In this document: positions 1 through 6,452 of the stretch, piece by piece
Layout: every line of letters begins with the position of its first letter
Numbering within the stretch: the stretch's first letter is position 1
Assembly (NCBI GenBank): GCA_017476085.1
Contig: JAFVEJ010000144.1
Coordinates: 1-10,031 of the forward strand
Direction of reading: 5' to 3'
DNA: 10,031 nt
Source: Alphaproteobacteria bacterium
Lineage (GTDB): Bacteria > Pseudomonadota > Alphaproteobacteria > RF32 > CAG-977
Position numbers and translations under genes: made by a program
The notes under the pieces: generated by a model
What the model saw: only the letters and a program-made list of their open reading frames with translations
Database searches by the model: none
What the model was told of the DNA's origin: nothing

Positions 1-12
1 CGTCTTTATGAT

Positions 13-88
13 GTTCCCATCGTCTAGAGGCCTAGGACATCGCCCTTTCACGGCGGTAACGGGGGTTCGAATCCCCCTGGGAACGCCA
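13..88 (+). tRNA. tRNA-Glu (anticodon TTC), CCA encoded
   Basis: This is a complete tRNA cloverleaf. The acceptor stem GTTCCCA (13-19) pairs with TGGGAAC (78-84). The anticodon stem is TCGCC/GGCGG (40-44 with 52-56, one T-G wobble) and carries the loop CTTTCAC with anticodon TTC at 47-49. The T stem GGGGG/CCCCC (61-65 and 73-77) closes the loop TTCGAAT. G85 is the discriminator base and CCA (86-88) is encoded. The sequence is close to proteobacterial tRNA-Glu. Its promoter lies outside the window, and a terminator follows 10 nt after the CCA. The last 19 nt are duplicated downstream at 243-261. Confidence 0.97.
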
Positions 89-129
89 AAATAAAAACAC
101 CGTCCGTAAGGGCGGTTTTTTTATTTCAG
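70..129 (+). repeat. 60-bp direct repeat, copy 1 (tRNA-Glu 3' end plus terminator)
   Basis: Positions 70-129 are identical to 243-302, a period of 173 bp. The repeat begins inside the T loop of the tRNA. It covers 19 tRNA nucleotides including CCA, the short A-rich linker, the terminator hairpin and T run, and ends at CAG. Bases on either side of the repeat differ between the copies. Confidence 0.96.
98..122 (+). terminator. Rho-independent terminator of tRNA-Glu, copy 1
   Basis: The stem ACCGTCC (99-105) pairs with GGGCGGT (110-116) with one G-T wobble and a GTAA loop. A run of seven T (116-122) follows. It lies directly after the tRNA and would end its transcript. An exact second copy is at 271-295. 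Confidence 0.88.
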
Positions 130-146
130 TTTACAGGGGAGAAGAG

Positions 147-228
147 AAGCCCCGTATTGGGGTTCGGTGAGCCGTGACAACGGCGAACGTCGCACAGGAC
201 GGAACGTCCGAGCGACCGGCCGGACCGG
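147..228 (+). other. GC-rich spacer of serial small hairpins between the tRNA-tail repeats
   Basis: The spacer holds consecutive inverted repeats. CCCC/GGGG has a GTATT loop (150-162). GCCGT/ACGGC has a GACA loop (171-184). GCGA/TCGC has an ACG loop (183-193). GGACG/CGTCC has a GAA loop (197-209). A CCGG-rich palindromic stretch covers 216-228. It could be a structured RNA, a short palindromic mobile element, or a remnant of an insertion at the tRNA. A frame starting with GTG at 168 reads across it, but the translation is low-complexity and Arg/Gly-rich, with no RBS, so it is not called as a gene. Confidence 0.55.
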
Positions 229-242
229 AGAGCGCAGCGAAC

Positions 243-302
243 AATCCCCCTGGGAACGCCAAAATAAAAACACCGTCCGTAAGGGCGGTTTTTTTATTTC
301 AG
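243..302 (+). repeat. 60-bp direct repeat, copy 2 (orphan tRNA tail plus terminator)
   Basis: This is the second exact copy of 70-129. No tRNA 5' half precedes it, so 243-261 is only a tRNA 3' remnant (half T arm, 3' acceptor strand, discriminator, CCA). The arrangement could come from a tandem duplication of a 173-bp unit, from site-specific integration or excision at the tRNA 3' end, or from a tRNA-associated repeat like the rtT repeats behind E. coli tyrT. The perfect identity suggests a recent event or active homogenisation. Confidence 0.95.
271..295 (+). terminator. Rho-independent terminator, copy 2
   Basis: Exact duplicate of the terminator at 98-122, with the same ACCGTCC/GGGCGGT stem, GTAA loop and T7 run. 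It would catch transcripts reading through the first copy. Confidence 0.8.
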
Positions 303-522
303 ACGTGTTTGACGTTGTCGAATTAAGCGATCAAAGGCTCTGTTTGCTGTTAATTTCTATTCTTTTGGTTTTATTGCCATATTATGAAACGACCAAAATC
401 GCGAATTTCGAGCTAACGCAAAAGGACAAAAAAGATAAATAACCCCAAATTGTTATAAACTGAAAAACAGGAAGTCGTTTCTTTGTTTTTTGCTATGTTA
501 GAAAAAAACAAAGGAGTGTGCG
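303..522. other. Intergenic region with no supported gene
   Basis: AT-rich DNA between the repeat and the HdeD-like gene. The only structure seen is a weak inverted repeat, AATTAA (321-326) with TTAATT (350-355). TTGACG at 309-314 resembles a -35 box but has no matching -10. No clear promoter for the downstream gene was found, although its RBS AAAGGAG (510-516) is strong. Confidence 0.5.
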
Positions 523-1062
523 ATGGCTGAAATAAAAAAGGATTTAAAAATACGAAAAGGATTAGTTGTTTCCAGTATTTTTATGATTATTGCCGGAATT
601 TTGGCTTGGATCTTTCCTGATACGGCTTTATTGGCTGCTGCAATTTATCTGGGAGTGATGTTACTGATCAGCGGTGTCGGGTAGTTGGTGGATTTTTATT
701 CGCTGCGGTCGGGATGGTTATTGGTAACGGGAATACTGGATATTATAATCGGAGCCGTTTTGATGTTAAATCTGGGAGTTACGGTCGCGTCTTTGCCGGT
801 TTTCCTTGCTGTTTGGATTTTGTGCGTTGCTGTAATGCAGGTTGCTTTCGGCGTCGATGCCAGATCAGCGGGCGATCCTTCCGGGAAATGGGTTCTGGGT
901 TCCGGATTATTGGGCATTTTATTCGGTTTGTGGATTTTAGGCTCTCCTGTCTTAGGGATTTTTACGGTTTCGACTTTGGTCGGATTTTATTTGGTTTTAT
1001 ACGGCGGCCTGGGAATAGCCGAATATCGGGAAATGAAGAAAAAGGCATCTGCTGCCGTTTAG
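523..1062 (+). pseudogene. DUF308/HdeD-like membrane protein gene with an in-frame TAG
   Basis: Read through the stop, this frame has 179 codon positions, about the usual length of HdeD/DUF308 proteins. These are small multi-helix inner-membrane proteins, and in E. coli HdeD is linked to acid resistance. The ATG at 523 has an AAAGGAG box 6 nt upstream. The first 53 residues begin MAEIKKDLKIRKG and then give two hydrophobic segments. A TAG follows at 682-684, and the same frame continues with VDFYSLRSGW and about four more hydrophobic segments to a TAG at 1060-1062. The stop differs by one base from CAG (Gln) and from several other sense codons. Either the gene is recently inactivated, or the two parts are made separately by restart at TTG 685. 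TAG also ends this gene and TAA/TGA end its neighbours, so nothing here indicates a recoded TAG. Confidence 0.8.
685..1062 (+). CDS. C-terminal part of HdeD-like protein, possible restart product
   Basis: This open segment of 125 residues starts with TTG immediately after the in-frame TAG. It holds the conserved DUF308 pattern of paired glycine-rich helices: a helix around residues 10-30, another around 33-55, then a short loop with charged residues, and two more around 68-88 and 90-108. It ends in a Lys-rich tail (EMKKK). The TTG has only a weak GGTG/GGG stretch upstream, so independent translation is uncertain. A gene caller would probably report this piece alone and miss residues 1-53. Confidence 0.5.
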   Translation: MVDFYSLRSGWLLVTGILDIIIGAVLMLNLGVTVASLPVFLAVWILCVAVMQVAFGVDARSAGDPSGKWVLGSGLLGILFGLWILGSPVLGIFTVSTLVGFYLVLYGGLGIAEYREMKKKASAAV

Positions 1063-1090
1063 AAAAAACCCCGCTTGAGCGGGGTTTTTT
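1063..1090. terminator. Bidirectional Rho-independent terminator between convergent genes
   Basis: The stem CCCCGC (1069-1074) pairs with GCGGGG (1079-1084) across a TTGA loop. An A6 run (1063-1068) lies on one side and a T6 run (1085-1090) on the other, so it works in both directions. It ends the HdeD-like gene on the + strand and the efflux operon on the - strand. The stop codon of the permease (1089-1091) overlaps the T run. Confidence 0.92.
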
Positions 1091-2303
1091 ATTGGTATCG
1101 CAACGCTTCGATCGGATCAAGCTTCATTGCTTTGTAAGCGGGAAAAACACCTGAAACAACGCCGACAAAGAAAGCAACCGTAAAAGAAAGAACAACCGGC
1201 CACAAACTGAACGGTACGGCAACTTTATAGAAATATCCGCCGGCCTGTGACAGACCTATTCCCAAAACCAGACCAATTACGCCACCGATCATCGAGATAA
1301 GAACAGCTTCAAATAAAAACTGCATCATAATCCAGTTGTTCGGCGCGCCCAAGGCTTTTCGAATGCCGATTTCCCGCGTTCGTTCCGTAACGGACACAAG
1401 CATCATATTGACAATGCCGATCGCTCCGACCACCAGAGAAATAGAGGCGATCGCCATTAACAAAATAGATAACACCGTTCCGATTAAGCGAATGTTTTCC
1501 ACAAATTCGGCGACGTTGAAAATGCGAAAGTCGTTCGGGTCTTCGTCTTTGATTTTATGACGTCCGCGCAAAAAACGGGTGATGCGCTGCTCTACGATAT
1601 TCAGATCTTCGTTTTCCGAGAATTTGACGGCTATATAGTTCAGCGCGTTCAGTTTGGCATAACGGTTGAAGCGACGCTGCACCGTCAGCAGCGGCATCAT
1701 CACGGAAGAGTCTTGATTGGCGCCGCCCGTGCTGGAACCTTTTTCCTTTAACACGCCGACGATGTTGAAAGGTTGATTGCCGATGCGAATTGTTTTCCCG
1801 ATCGGGTCTTCATACGGATAAAGTTCCGTCATAACTTCGTTTCCGATCACAACGTTTGTTGTGCCGCGGCGTATGTCCTGTTCATCCAGACCGCGGCCTT
1901 TGGAAATTTCCCAGTTGGCGGTTTTCATATAATCCGGTGTTGTGCCGATAATCGAAACGCTCCAGTTGTTGGAACCGTTGATCGCTTGGGCATTGGCGCT
2001 TAATACGGGAGCGACGACATCCAATCCCCGCAGTGTTTTTAAAGCGTTGGCGTCATCTAAGGTAATTGAGGTTGTCGGCCCCGAGGTTTTAACGGTTGCT
2101 TTCGGGCGTTCGGAGCGAATGATCAGCAGGTTTGACCCCATAGCGACAAAGCGTTCCTGAATGATGTTCTGGACGGTCTGACCGGCGGCAACCATCATCA
2201 CGACCGCGCAGACACCGATGATGATGCCCAGTGTCGTCAGAAAAGATCTAAGTTTGTTTCCCGTCATAGACAGGCAGGCTTCATAAAAAACGGATTTGAT
2301 CAT
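1089..2303 (-). CDS. MacB-type ABC transporter permease (FtsX family)
   Basis: Inner-membrane subunit of a tripartite efflux or mechanotransmission ABC transporter, 404 aa. One N-terminal helix (about residues 21-41, LTTLGIIIGV) is followed by a large periplasmic MacB_PCD domain (about 45-265). A C-terminal FtsX domain has three helices near 273-303, 331-352 and 367-388, with the conserved cytoplasmic stretch ERTREIGIRKALGA at 307-320. This 1+3 topology is typical of MacB. In E. coli MacB the ATPase is fused at the N-terminus, whereas here it is a separate gene. The start ATG overlaps the ATPase stop (ATGA, 2300-2303), with AAGGAG 8 nt upstream, so translation is probably coupled. The substrate cannot be predicted. 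Confidence 0.93.
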   Translation of the reverse strand: MIKSVFYEACLSMTGNKLRSFLTTLGIIIGVCAVVMMVAAGQTVQNIIQERFVAMGSNLLIIRSERPKATVKTSGPTTSITLDDANALKTLRGLDVVAPVLSANAQAINGSNNWSVSIIGTTPDYMKTANWEISKGRGLDEQDIRRGTTNVVIGNEVMTELYPYEDPIGKTIRIGNQPFNIVGVLKEKGSSTGGANQDSSVMMPLLTVQRRFNRYAKLNALNYIAVKFSENEDLNIVEQRITRFLRGRHKIKDEDPNDFRIFNVAEFVENIRLIGTVLSILLMAIASISLVVGAIGIVNMMLVSVTERTREIGIRKALGAPNNWIMMQFLFEAVLISMIGGVIGLVLGIGLSQAGGYFYKVAVPFSLWPVVLSFTVAFFVGVVSGVFPAYKAMKLDPIEALRYQ

Positions 2304-3019
2304 TTAGCCGGCTCCTTATAATCTTTAACGGCGCCGTCATACGCGATCATACCGTCAACAATACGCACCAGGCGACGGGCGTATTGCGCGATATCCGGTT
2401 CATGCGTGACCAGAACGATCGTGATGCCTTGTTCTTGATTAAGCTTTTGCAAAAAAAGCATAATTTCATCGCTGGTTTTGCTGTCCAGATTGCCGGTCGG
2501 TTCGTCTGCCAAAATCATTTCCGGAGAGTTGACCAAAGCGCGGGCGATGGCGACACGTTGCTGCATACCGCCGGAAATTTGATTGGGATAGCGATCCGTG
2601 AAACCTTTCAAACCGACCAGTTCCAATTTTTCAACGGCGCGTTTGCGGCGTTCTTCCTTGGTTGTGTCGTTTGCGTAAATCATAGGCAGAGCGACATTAT
2701 CCGTCAGCGTTCTGCGCATCAGCAAATTAAAGCCCTGAAACACAAAGCCGATCATACGGTTGCGGACATGTGCCTGTTCATTGTCGTTCATTGAAGACAC
2801 TTCTTTGCCGCCCAAAAAATACTGACCGGAAGTCGGGCGATCCAAACAGCCCAGTACATTCATAAAAGTCGATTTGCCGGCGCCGGAAGGCCCCATAATT
2901 GCGACAAATTCCCCTTCTTCAACGGATAAATCAACGTGTTTCAACACGTCTTGCTTCATGCCGCCGCCCATAAAATAGGTTTTGCAGACGTCTTTGATTT
3001 CAATTACTTTTTTGGTCAT
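2300..3019 (-). CDS. MacB/LolD-type ABC transporter ATPase
   Basis: Cytoplasmic nucleotide-binding subunit that pairs with the permease encoded next to it, 239 aa. All ATPase motifs are present: Walker [10 protein letters not shown] (43-51), Q-loop Gln95 in FVFQGFNLL, signature ISGGMQQR (148-155), Walker [13 protein letters not shown] (168-179) with catalytic Glu173, and H-loop His206 in VTHEPD. The ADEPTGNLD form is typical of the MacB/LolD/FtsE group. Its ATG overlaps the adaptor stop by ATGA (3016-3019). The SD GGAGG lies inside the inverted repeat GGAGGTCCTCC that ends just before the ATG. Confidence 0.95.
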   Translation of the reverse strand: MTKKVIEIKDVCKTYFMGGGMKQDVLKHVDLSVEEGEFVAIMGPSGAGKSTFMNVLGCLDRPTSGQYFLGGKEVSSMNDNEQAHVRNRMIGFVFQGFNLLMRRTLTDNVALPMIYANDTTKEERRKRAVEKLELVGLKGFTDRYPNQISGGMQQRVAIARALVNSPEMILADEPTGNLDSKTSDEIMLFLQKLNQEQGITIVLVTHEPDIAQYARRLVRIVDGMIAYDGAVKDYKEPAK

Positions 3020-4173
3020 GGAGGACCTCCGCGCTTAACGGTGACTTTGGTGGTCAGGTCTTCAAGAATGACGGTGTCGTCTGCCGATAACCCTTCGACG
3101 ATTTCCGTTTCCAACAAATTGGAAATGCCTTTTTTCACTTTGCGGGAAACAGGTTTTTTGTCTTTCAAAACATAAACCATGGCTTCGTTGGGCTGTAAGG
3201 ATTTACGTTCCTGAATGATTTTTTGACGTTCCACATTGGATTTTTTACCGGAAACTTCGCCGGCAACGACGGGGCGGAATTGGAAGGCCATATTCTGCAA
3301 TTTTAAAACATCCGGTTTTTCTTCCACGGTAATCGTTACATAAGCCGTCATTCCCGGCAGCAGGCGCAAATCGTCGTTTGAAATGGTCATGACAACCGTG
3401 TACATCACGACGTTGGAATCTTCGGTCGGCTGCAGGCGCACCTGATTGACCGTTCCTTTAAAGGTATCGGCGGGGAACGTATCAACCGTGAAGGTGACGG
3501 GCAGTCCCGGTTTGATTTGGCCGATATCGGCTTCGGAAATAGAGGCTTCGATCTGCATTTTTGTCAAATCTTCCGCAATCGTAAACAGTTCCGGCGTTTG
3601 GAAACTTGAAGCGACGGTTTGTCCTTCTTCAACTTTTTTGGTAACGATGATGCCGTTGACCGGCGAAACAATATTCGCGTAGCCTAAATTGCGCTTGGCC
3701 TTTTTTTGTTGAGCGACAGCTTTGTCATAAGCCGCCTGAGCGTTAACCGCGTTAAGTTCGGCCTCTTCCCATTCATAGCGGGCGATATAGTTTTGTTCAA
3801 ACAGCTTTTTATTGCGTTTGGCGTTCAGTTTGGCGTAATCCAGTTTTGCTTTCGCGTCAGTGACGGCGGCTTGTGCCTCTTTGAGGTTTTCTTCCAAAGT
3901 GAACGTTTCCAGCTGGGCAATCAGCTCACCTTTTTTCACGACGGAGTTATAATCAACGAAAACCTTTTCGATAATGCCGGAAACTTGTGTTCCGACGCTG
4001 ACAATGTTCACGGGTTGAATCGTGCCGGACGCGGTCACGTCAACTTTTAATGATCCGCGGGCGGGTTTTATCGTATCATAAACGATTTCGGATTTTTTCC
4101 CGTGATGTTTGTAATACAGAAAACCGCCGCAGGCCAGTCCTAAAATAATCAGAATAACAAGCGTTTTTTTCAT
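3016..4173 (-). CDS. MacA-like periplasmic adaptor (membrane fusion protein)
   Basis: 385-aa adaptor joining the inner-membrane ABC transporter to the outer-membrane channel. One N-terminal hydrophobic segment (about residues 4-21) anchors it. Next comes the first half of a lipoyl-like domain (VTASGTIQPVNIVSVGTQVSG, from residue ~50). An alpha-helical hairpin rich in Ala, Lys and Glu covers about 93-165. The second lipoyl half includes ANIVSPVNGIIVTKKVEEG (from ~167), and beta-barrel and membrane-proximal domains follow, with LLPGMTAYVTI near 273-283. The start ATG has AAAGGA 9 nt upstream, inside the end of the TolC-like gene. The gap to that gene is 3 nt and the downstream ATPase gene overlaps by 4 nt. 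Confidence 0.93.
   Translation of the reverse strand: MKKTLVILIILGLACGGFLYYKHHGKKSEIVYDTIKPARGSLKVDVTASGTIQPVNIVSVGTQVSGIIEKVFVDYNSVVKKGELIAQLETFTLEENLKEAQAAVTDAKAKLDYAKLNAKRNKKLFEQNYIARYEWEEAELNAVNAQAAYDKAVAQQKKAKRNLGYANIVSPVNGIIVTKKVEEGQTVASSFQTPELFTIAEDLTKMQIEASISEADIGQIKPGLPVTFTVDTFPADTFKGTVNQVRLQPTEDSNVVMYTVVMTISNDDLRLLPGMTAYVTITVEEKPDVLKLQNMAFQFRPVVAGEVSGKKSNVERQKIIQERKSLQPNEAMVYVLKDKKPVSRKVKKGISNLLETEIVEGLSADDTVILEDLTTKVTVKRGGPP
3020..3030 (-). promoter_or_regulatory. Shine-Dalgarno site inside an inverted repeat, ATPase start
   Basis: On the - strand GGAGG-T-CCTCC runs directly up to the ATPase ATG. GGAGG is the best SD for this start and CCTCC is its exact complement. With a 1-nt centre it cannot form a full hairpin, but partial or intermolecular pairing could mask the SD. 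Ribosomes finishing the adaptor gene pass through the site, which would favour coupled translation. Confidence 0.45.
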
Positions 4174-4176
4174 GGG

Positions 4177-5547
4177 TTAAAATCCTTTGTTCGTTTGAAA
4201 GGGATCAATCAATCCGATTTTGCGGATGATGTTTATTTTTGCAATCAGCAGATCGTAGAAAGAGGTGCTTTTGACCGAGCGGGCCGAAGCCAGTTTGGAT
4301 TGAGCATCCAAAACGTTTAAAATACTGCCTTTGCCGGCTTTGTACGCGCCGAGGGCGACATTGGCATTCTGATCGGCGGAAGCAAACATCGTTAAAGAAA
4401 TTTCATATGTTTTCTTGGCCGTATTGAAATTTTGATAGGTTGTCCAGACTTCCTGCCGGATATCGTTTTCCAGCTGTTTCAGCTCGGCTTTGCTTTGTTC
4501 CAGCTGATAGCGGGCCTGAGAAATTTTATAAGTATTCTTAAAACCTGTAAACAAGGGAACCGTCATTGTCAGGCCGACGGAACTGGTATAAGAACGCGGG
4601 CCGTTTTGCGTCAATTCATCCTGACCGTTCAGTCCGGCCGAAAGTCTTAAACTTGGGGCATTTTGGGCTTTTTGAACGTCGATTTTTGATTCCGCTTGTT
4701 TAATGGCGGCTTTTTTCGCGGCGATATCGGCACGGTTGTTTAAAGCCGTTGAAAACAAGTTTTCAATGCTGTCCGGAATGATAAAATAATCCGAAGAGTA
4801 GTGTTCTTCCGATAATTCCAACGGCTGATCCGGCGCATAGTTCAATAAGACGGCCAGTTTTCCTTTTGCCAGAGCGAGAGCTTCTTCTGTTTTGGTCACG
4901 CTGAGCTGCGCTTCGGAATAGGATGTTTCCGCTTGCAGTTTATCCGATAAAGCGGCTAATCCCAATTCATAGCGTTTTGAAGCGGCTTCAAATGCGGAAA
5001 GAGCTGCCGCCAAAGTCGCGTTGGAATTTTTATATTCCTCTTGTGCGGCAAAAACTTGAAAATAAGTTTCCGCCGTATCAAAAATCAGGCGCTGAAGCGT
5101 ATCGGATCGTGTGGCTAATGCCGCGTTTAAGGATTGACGAATGACTTCGTTTGATGCTTCCCGTCCGCCGAAATCATATAAAAGCCAGCTTAAATTCAAT
5201 CCGGCCGATGCCGAAGCGGAATTGGAATCGCGTCTATGAATGACGGTTGTATCCGATTGATTAACTCCGGCATTAAAATTTAATTCCGGCAAATAATCCC
5301 CTTTTGTTTGCCCGTATTCTGCCGCGGCGGCCAATGCGCCCATATATAATGATTGAGTTTGCGGATTTTGACATAGAGCCAAATTAACAACATCCGCCAG
5401 ACGTAGCTTTTCGGAAATAAGGCTTGCAGAACAAACAGAGGCTTTCGGCGTGGGTTTTACTTCTTTTTCGACATCAAACGGATCCGCATAGACGGAATAT
5501 GTCTGCAAACAGGATAAAAATAAAAGAGTCAAAAAACGTTTCTTCAT
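4177..5547 (-). CDS. TolC-like outer-membrane efflux protein
   Basis: First gene of the operon, encoding a 456-aa outer-membrane factor that would form the trimeric channel for the MacAB-like pump. A Sec signal peptide is visible (KKR, then LTLLFLSCL) with likely cleavage after VYA near residue 21. Two OEP repeats follow. The first includes RLADVVNLALCQNPQTQ near 50 and a long helical part rich in Ala, Glu and Lys. The second includes NNRADIAAKKAAIKQAESKI around 265-285 and ends with YKAGKGSILNVLDAQSKLASA near 400-420. That last motif is characteristic of the TolC family. The SD before the ATG is weak (GGAAAAG/AGAGA). A promoter lies about 84 nt upstream. Confidence 0.93.
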   Translation of the reverse strand: MKKRFLTLLFLSCLQTYSVYADPFDVEKEVKPTPKASVCSASLISEKLRLADVVNLALCQNPQTQSLYMGALAAAAEYGQTKGDYLPELNFNAGVNQSDTTVIHRRDSNSASASAGLNLSWLLYDFGGREASNEVIRQSLNAALATRSDTLQRLIFDTAETYFQVFAAQEEYKNSNATLAAALSAFEAASKRYELGLAALSDKLQAETSYSEAQLSVTKTEEALALAKGKLAVLLNYAPDQPLELSEEHYSSDYFIIPDSIENLFSTALNNRADIAAKKAAIKQAESKIDVQKAQNAPSLRLSAGLNGQDELTQNGPRSYTSSVGLTMTVPLFTGFKNTYKISQARYQLEQSKAELKQLENDIRQEVWTTYQNFNTAKKTYEISLTMFASADQNANVALGAYKAGKGSILNVLDAQSKLASARSVKSTSFYDLLIAKINIIRKIGLIDPFQTNKGF

Positions 5548-5570
5548 TCTCTGCTTTTCCGTTGGAAGGG

Positions 5571-5589
5571 CAAAAAGAAAATCTTTTTG
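5571..5589. repeat. 8-bp perfect inverted repeat in the leader of the efflux operon
   Basis: CAAAAAGA (5571-5578) and TCTTTTTG (5582-5589) are separated by AAA. It lies between the predicted promoter and the TolC-like ATG, so it is in the 5' untranslated leader. It could be an operator or a weak RNA hairpin. AT-rich composition makes chance possible. Confidence 0.4.
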
Positions 5590-5630
5590 TTGCGCATTGC
5601 TTTTATCATTTTTATATGCTCAAAGTTAAT

Positions 5631-5659
5631 GTTATCTTACACGGAAACCAAATAGTCAA
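5631..5659 (-). promoter_or_regulatory. Sigma70-like promoter of the efflux operon
   Basis: On the - strand TTGACT (5659-5654) and GATAAC (5636-5631) are separated by 17 bp. TTGACT matches 5 of 6 consensus -35 bases and GATAAC matches 4 of 6 -10 bases. The -10 lies 84 nt upstream of the TolC-like ATG, and no competing gene lies between them. Confidence 0.5.
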
Positions 5660-5744
5660 TAAGGTTTGTTCTTTCTTTTTGCCGCGTTATATTCTTTAAC
5701 GTATGCGCAGAAAAAAACTTGCGAAAAAAAATATCGCGCTGAAA

Positions 5745-6371
5745 TTATGCGGCGGCCGGTTTTGCCGCAGGCAAAAGAATATCCGTTTCTTTTTCAAGTT
5801 TTTTGTATTTTTTGAATTGTTGTACGGTAACGGGAAACGCTATTAAAAAACCGAAAAAATCGGCCGTCGGAAAAGCGTAAAATACACCGTCCAATCCGAA
5901 ATAACGCGGCAAAATCAGCAAAGAAGGAATGATAAACAGCAACTGACGCCCGACCGCTAAAAAAGCGGCTATGTGCGGATGTTTGACAGCCTGAAGGAAA
6001 AAGGTCGTCGCAATCGGCAAACCGATAAACGGATAAAGCAGACTGATCAATTTTAAAGAACGGGCGCCGATCGCGATTAATTCCCGATCTTGATTGTTGA
6101 AAAGACGGATAATATTAACGGAAAACAGTTGGAGCACACTCCAGCCGAAAATGAAAAACGCCGTCGAAATAATTAAAGTCAACCGAAAAATTTTCAACAT
6201 ACGGCCGTATTTTTTCGCGCCTAAATTAAATCCGATGACCGGCTGCATACCTTCGCATAATCCCGTGACGGGCATAAACAGTAAAATTGTAACGGCAAGC
6301 GTAGCTCCCATCGCGGAAACAGCGATGTCTCCGCCGTATTGAACTAAAGATTTGTTGATTAAAGTCTGCAT
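5745..6371 (-). CDS. MATE exporter C-terminal half
   Basis: This open segment of 208 residues begins at an internal Met codon (MQTLINKSLVQYGGD) and holds the second bundle of MATE helices, including GMQPVIGFNLGAKKY near residues 40-54. The Met lies within the conserved helix rather than at a natural start, so the true protein would begin in the upstream half. It ends with an Ala/Pro tail (LLPAAKPAAA). Confidence 0.55.
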   Translation of the reverse strand: MQTLINKSLVQYGGDIAVSAMGATLAVTILLFMPVTGLCEGMQPVIGFNLGAKKYGRMLKIFRLTLIISTAFFIFGWSVLQLFSVNIIRLFNNQDRELIAIGARSLKLISLLYPFIGLPIATTFFLQAVKHPHIAAFLAVGRQLLFIIPSLLILPRYFGLDGVFYAFPTADFFGFLIAFPVTVQQFKKYKKLEKETDILLPAAKPAAA

Positions 6372-6452
6372 AAAGCCGTTGGTGATTTGAATTAAAAACG
6401 GCGCGGCTCCGACAAAGCAAATTGTTGAAACGATTTTCGGCGAAAGTTTTAT

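Noticed and set aside
309..337. Promoter at TTGACG upstream of the HdeD-like gene
   Set aside because: No acceptable -10 box occurs at 15-19 bp spacing.
167..442. Open frame of 91 codons across the hairpin spacer and second repeat
   Set aside because: It needs a GTG start without an RBS, reads through a tRNA fragment and a terminator, and gives an Arg/Gly-rich product with no recognisable domain.
523..1062. TAG recoded as an amino acid in this organism
   Set aside because: Only one internal TAG is seen, the same gene ends with TAG, and other genes end with TAA or TGA. Nonsense mutation is simpler.
4177..5547. TolC-like protein as a lipoprotein (FLSC in the signal peptide)
   Set aside because: FLSC does not fit the lipobox well, and a normal signal peptidase I site (VYA before DP) follows.
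5704..5740. Rho-independent terminator after the MATE gene on the - strand
   Set aside because: T runs are present, but the available stems (GCGA/TCGC, CGCA/TGCG) are only 4 bp with long loops.
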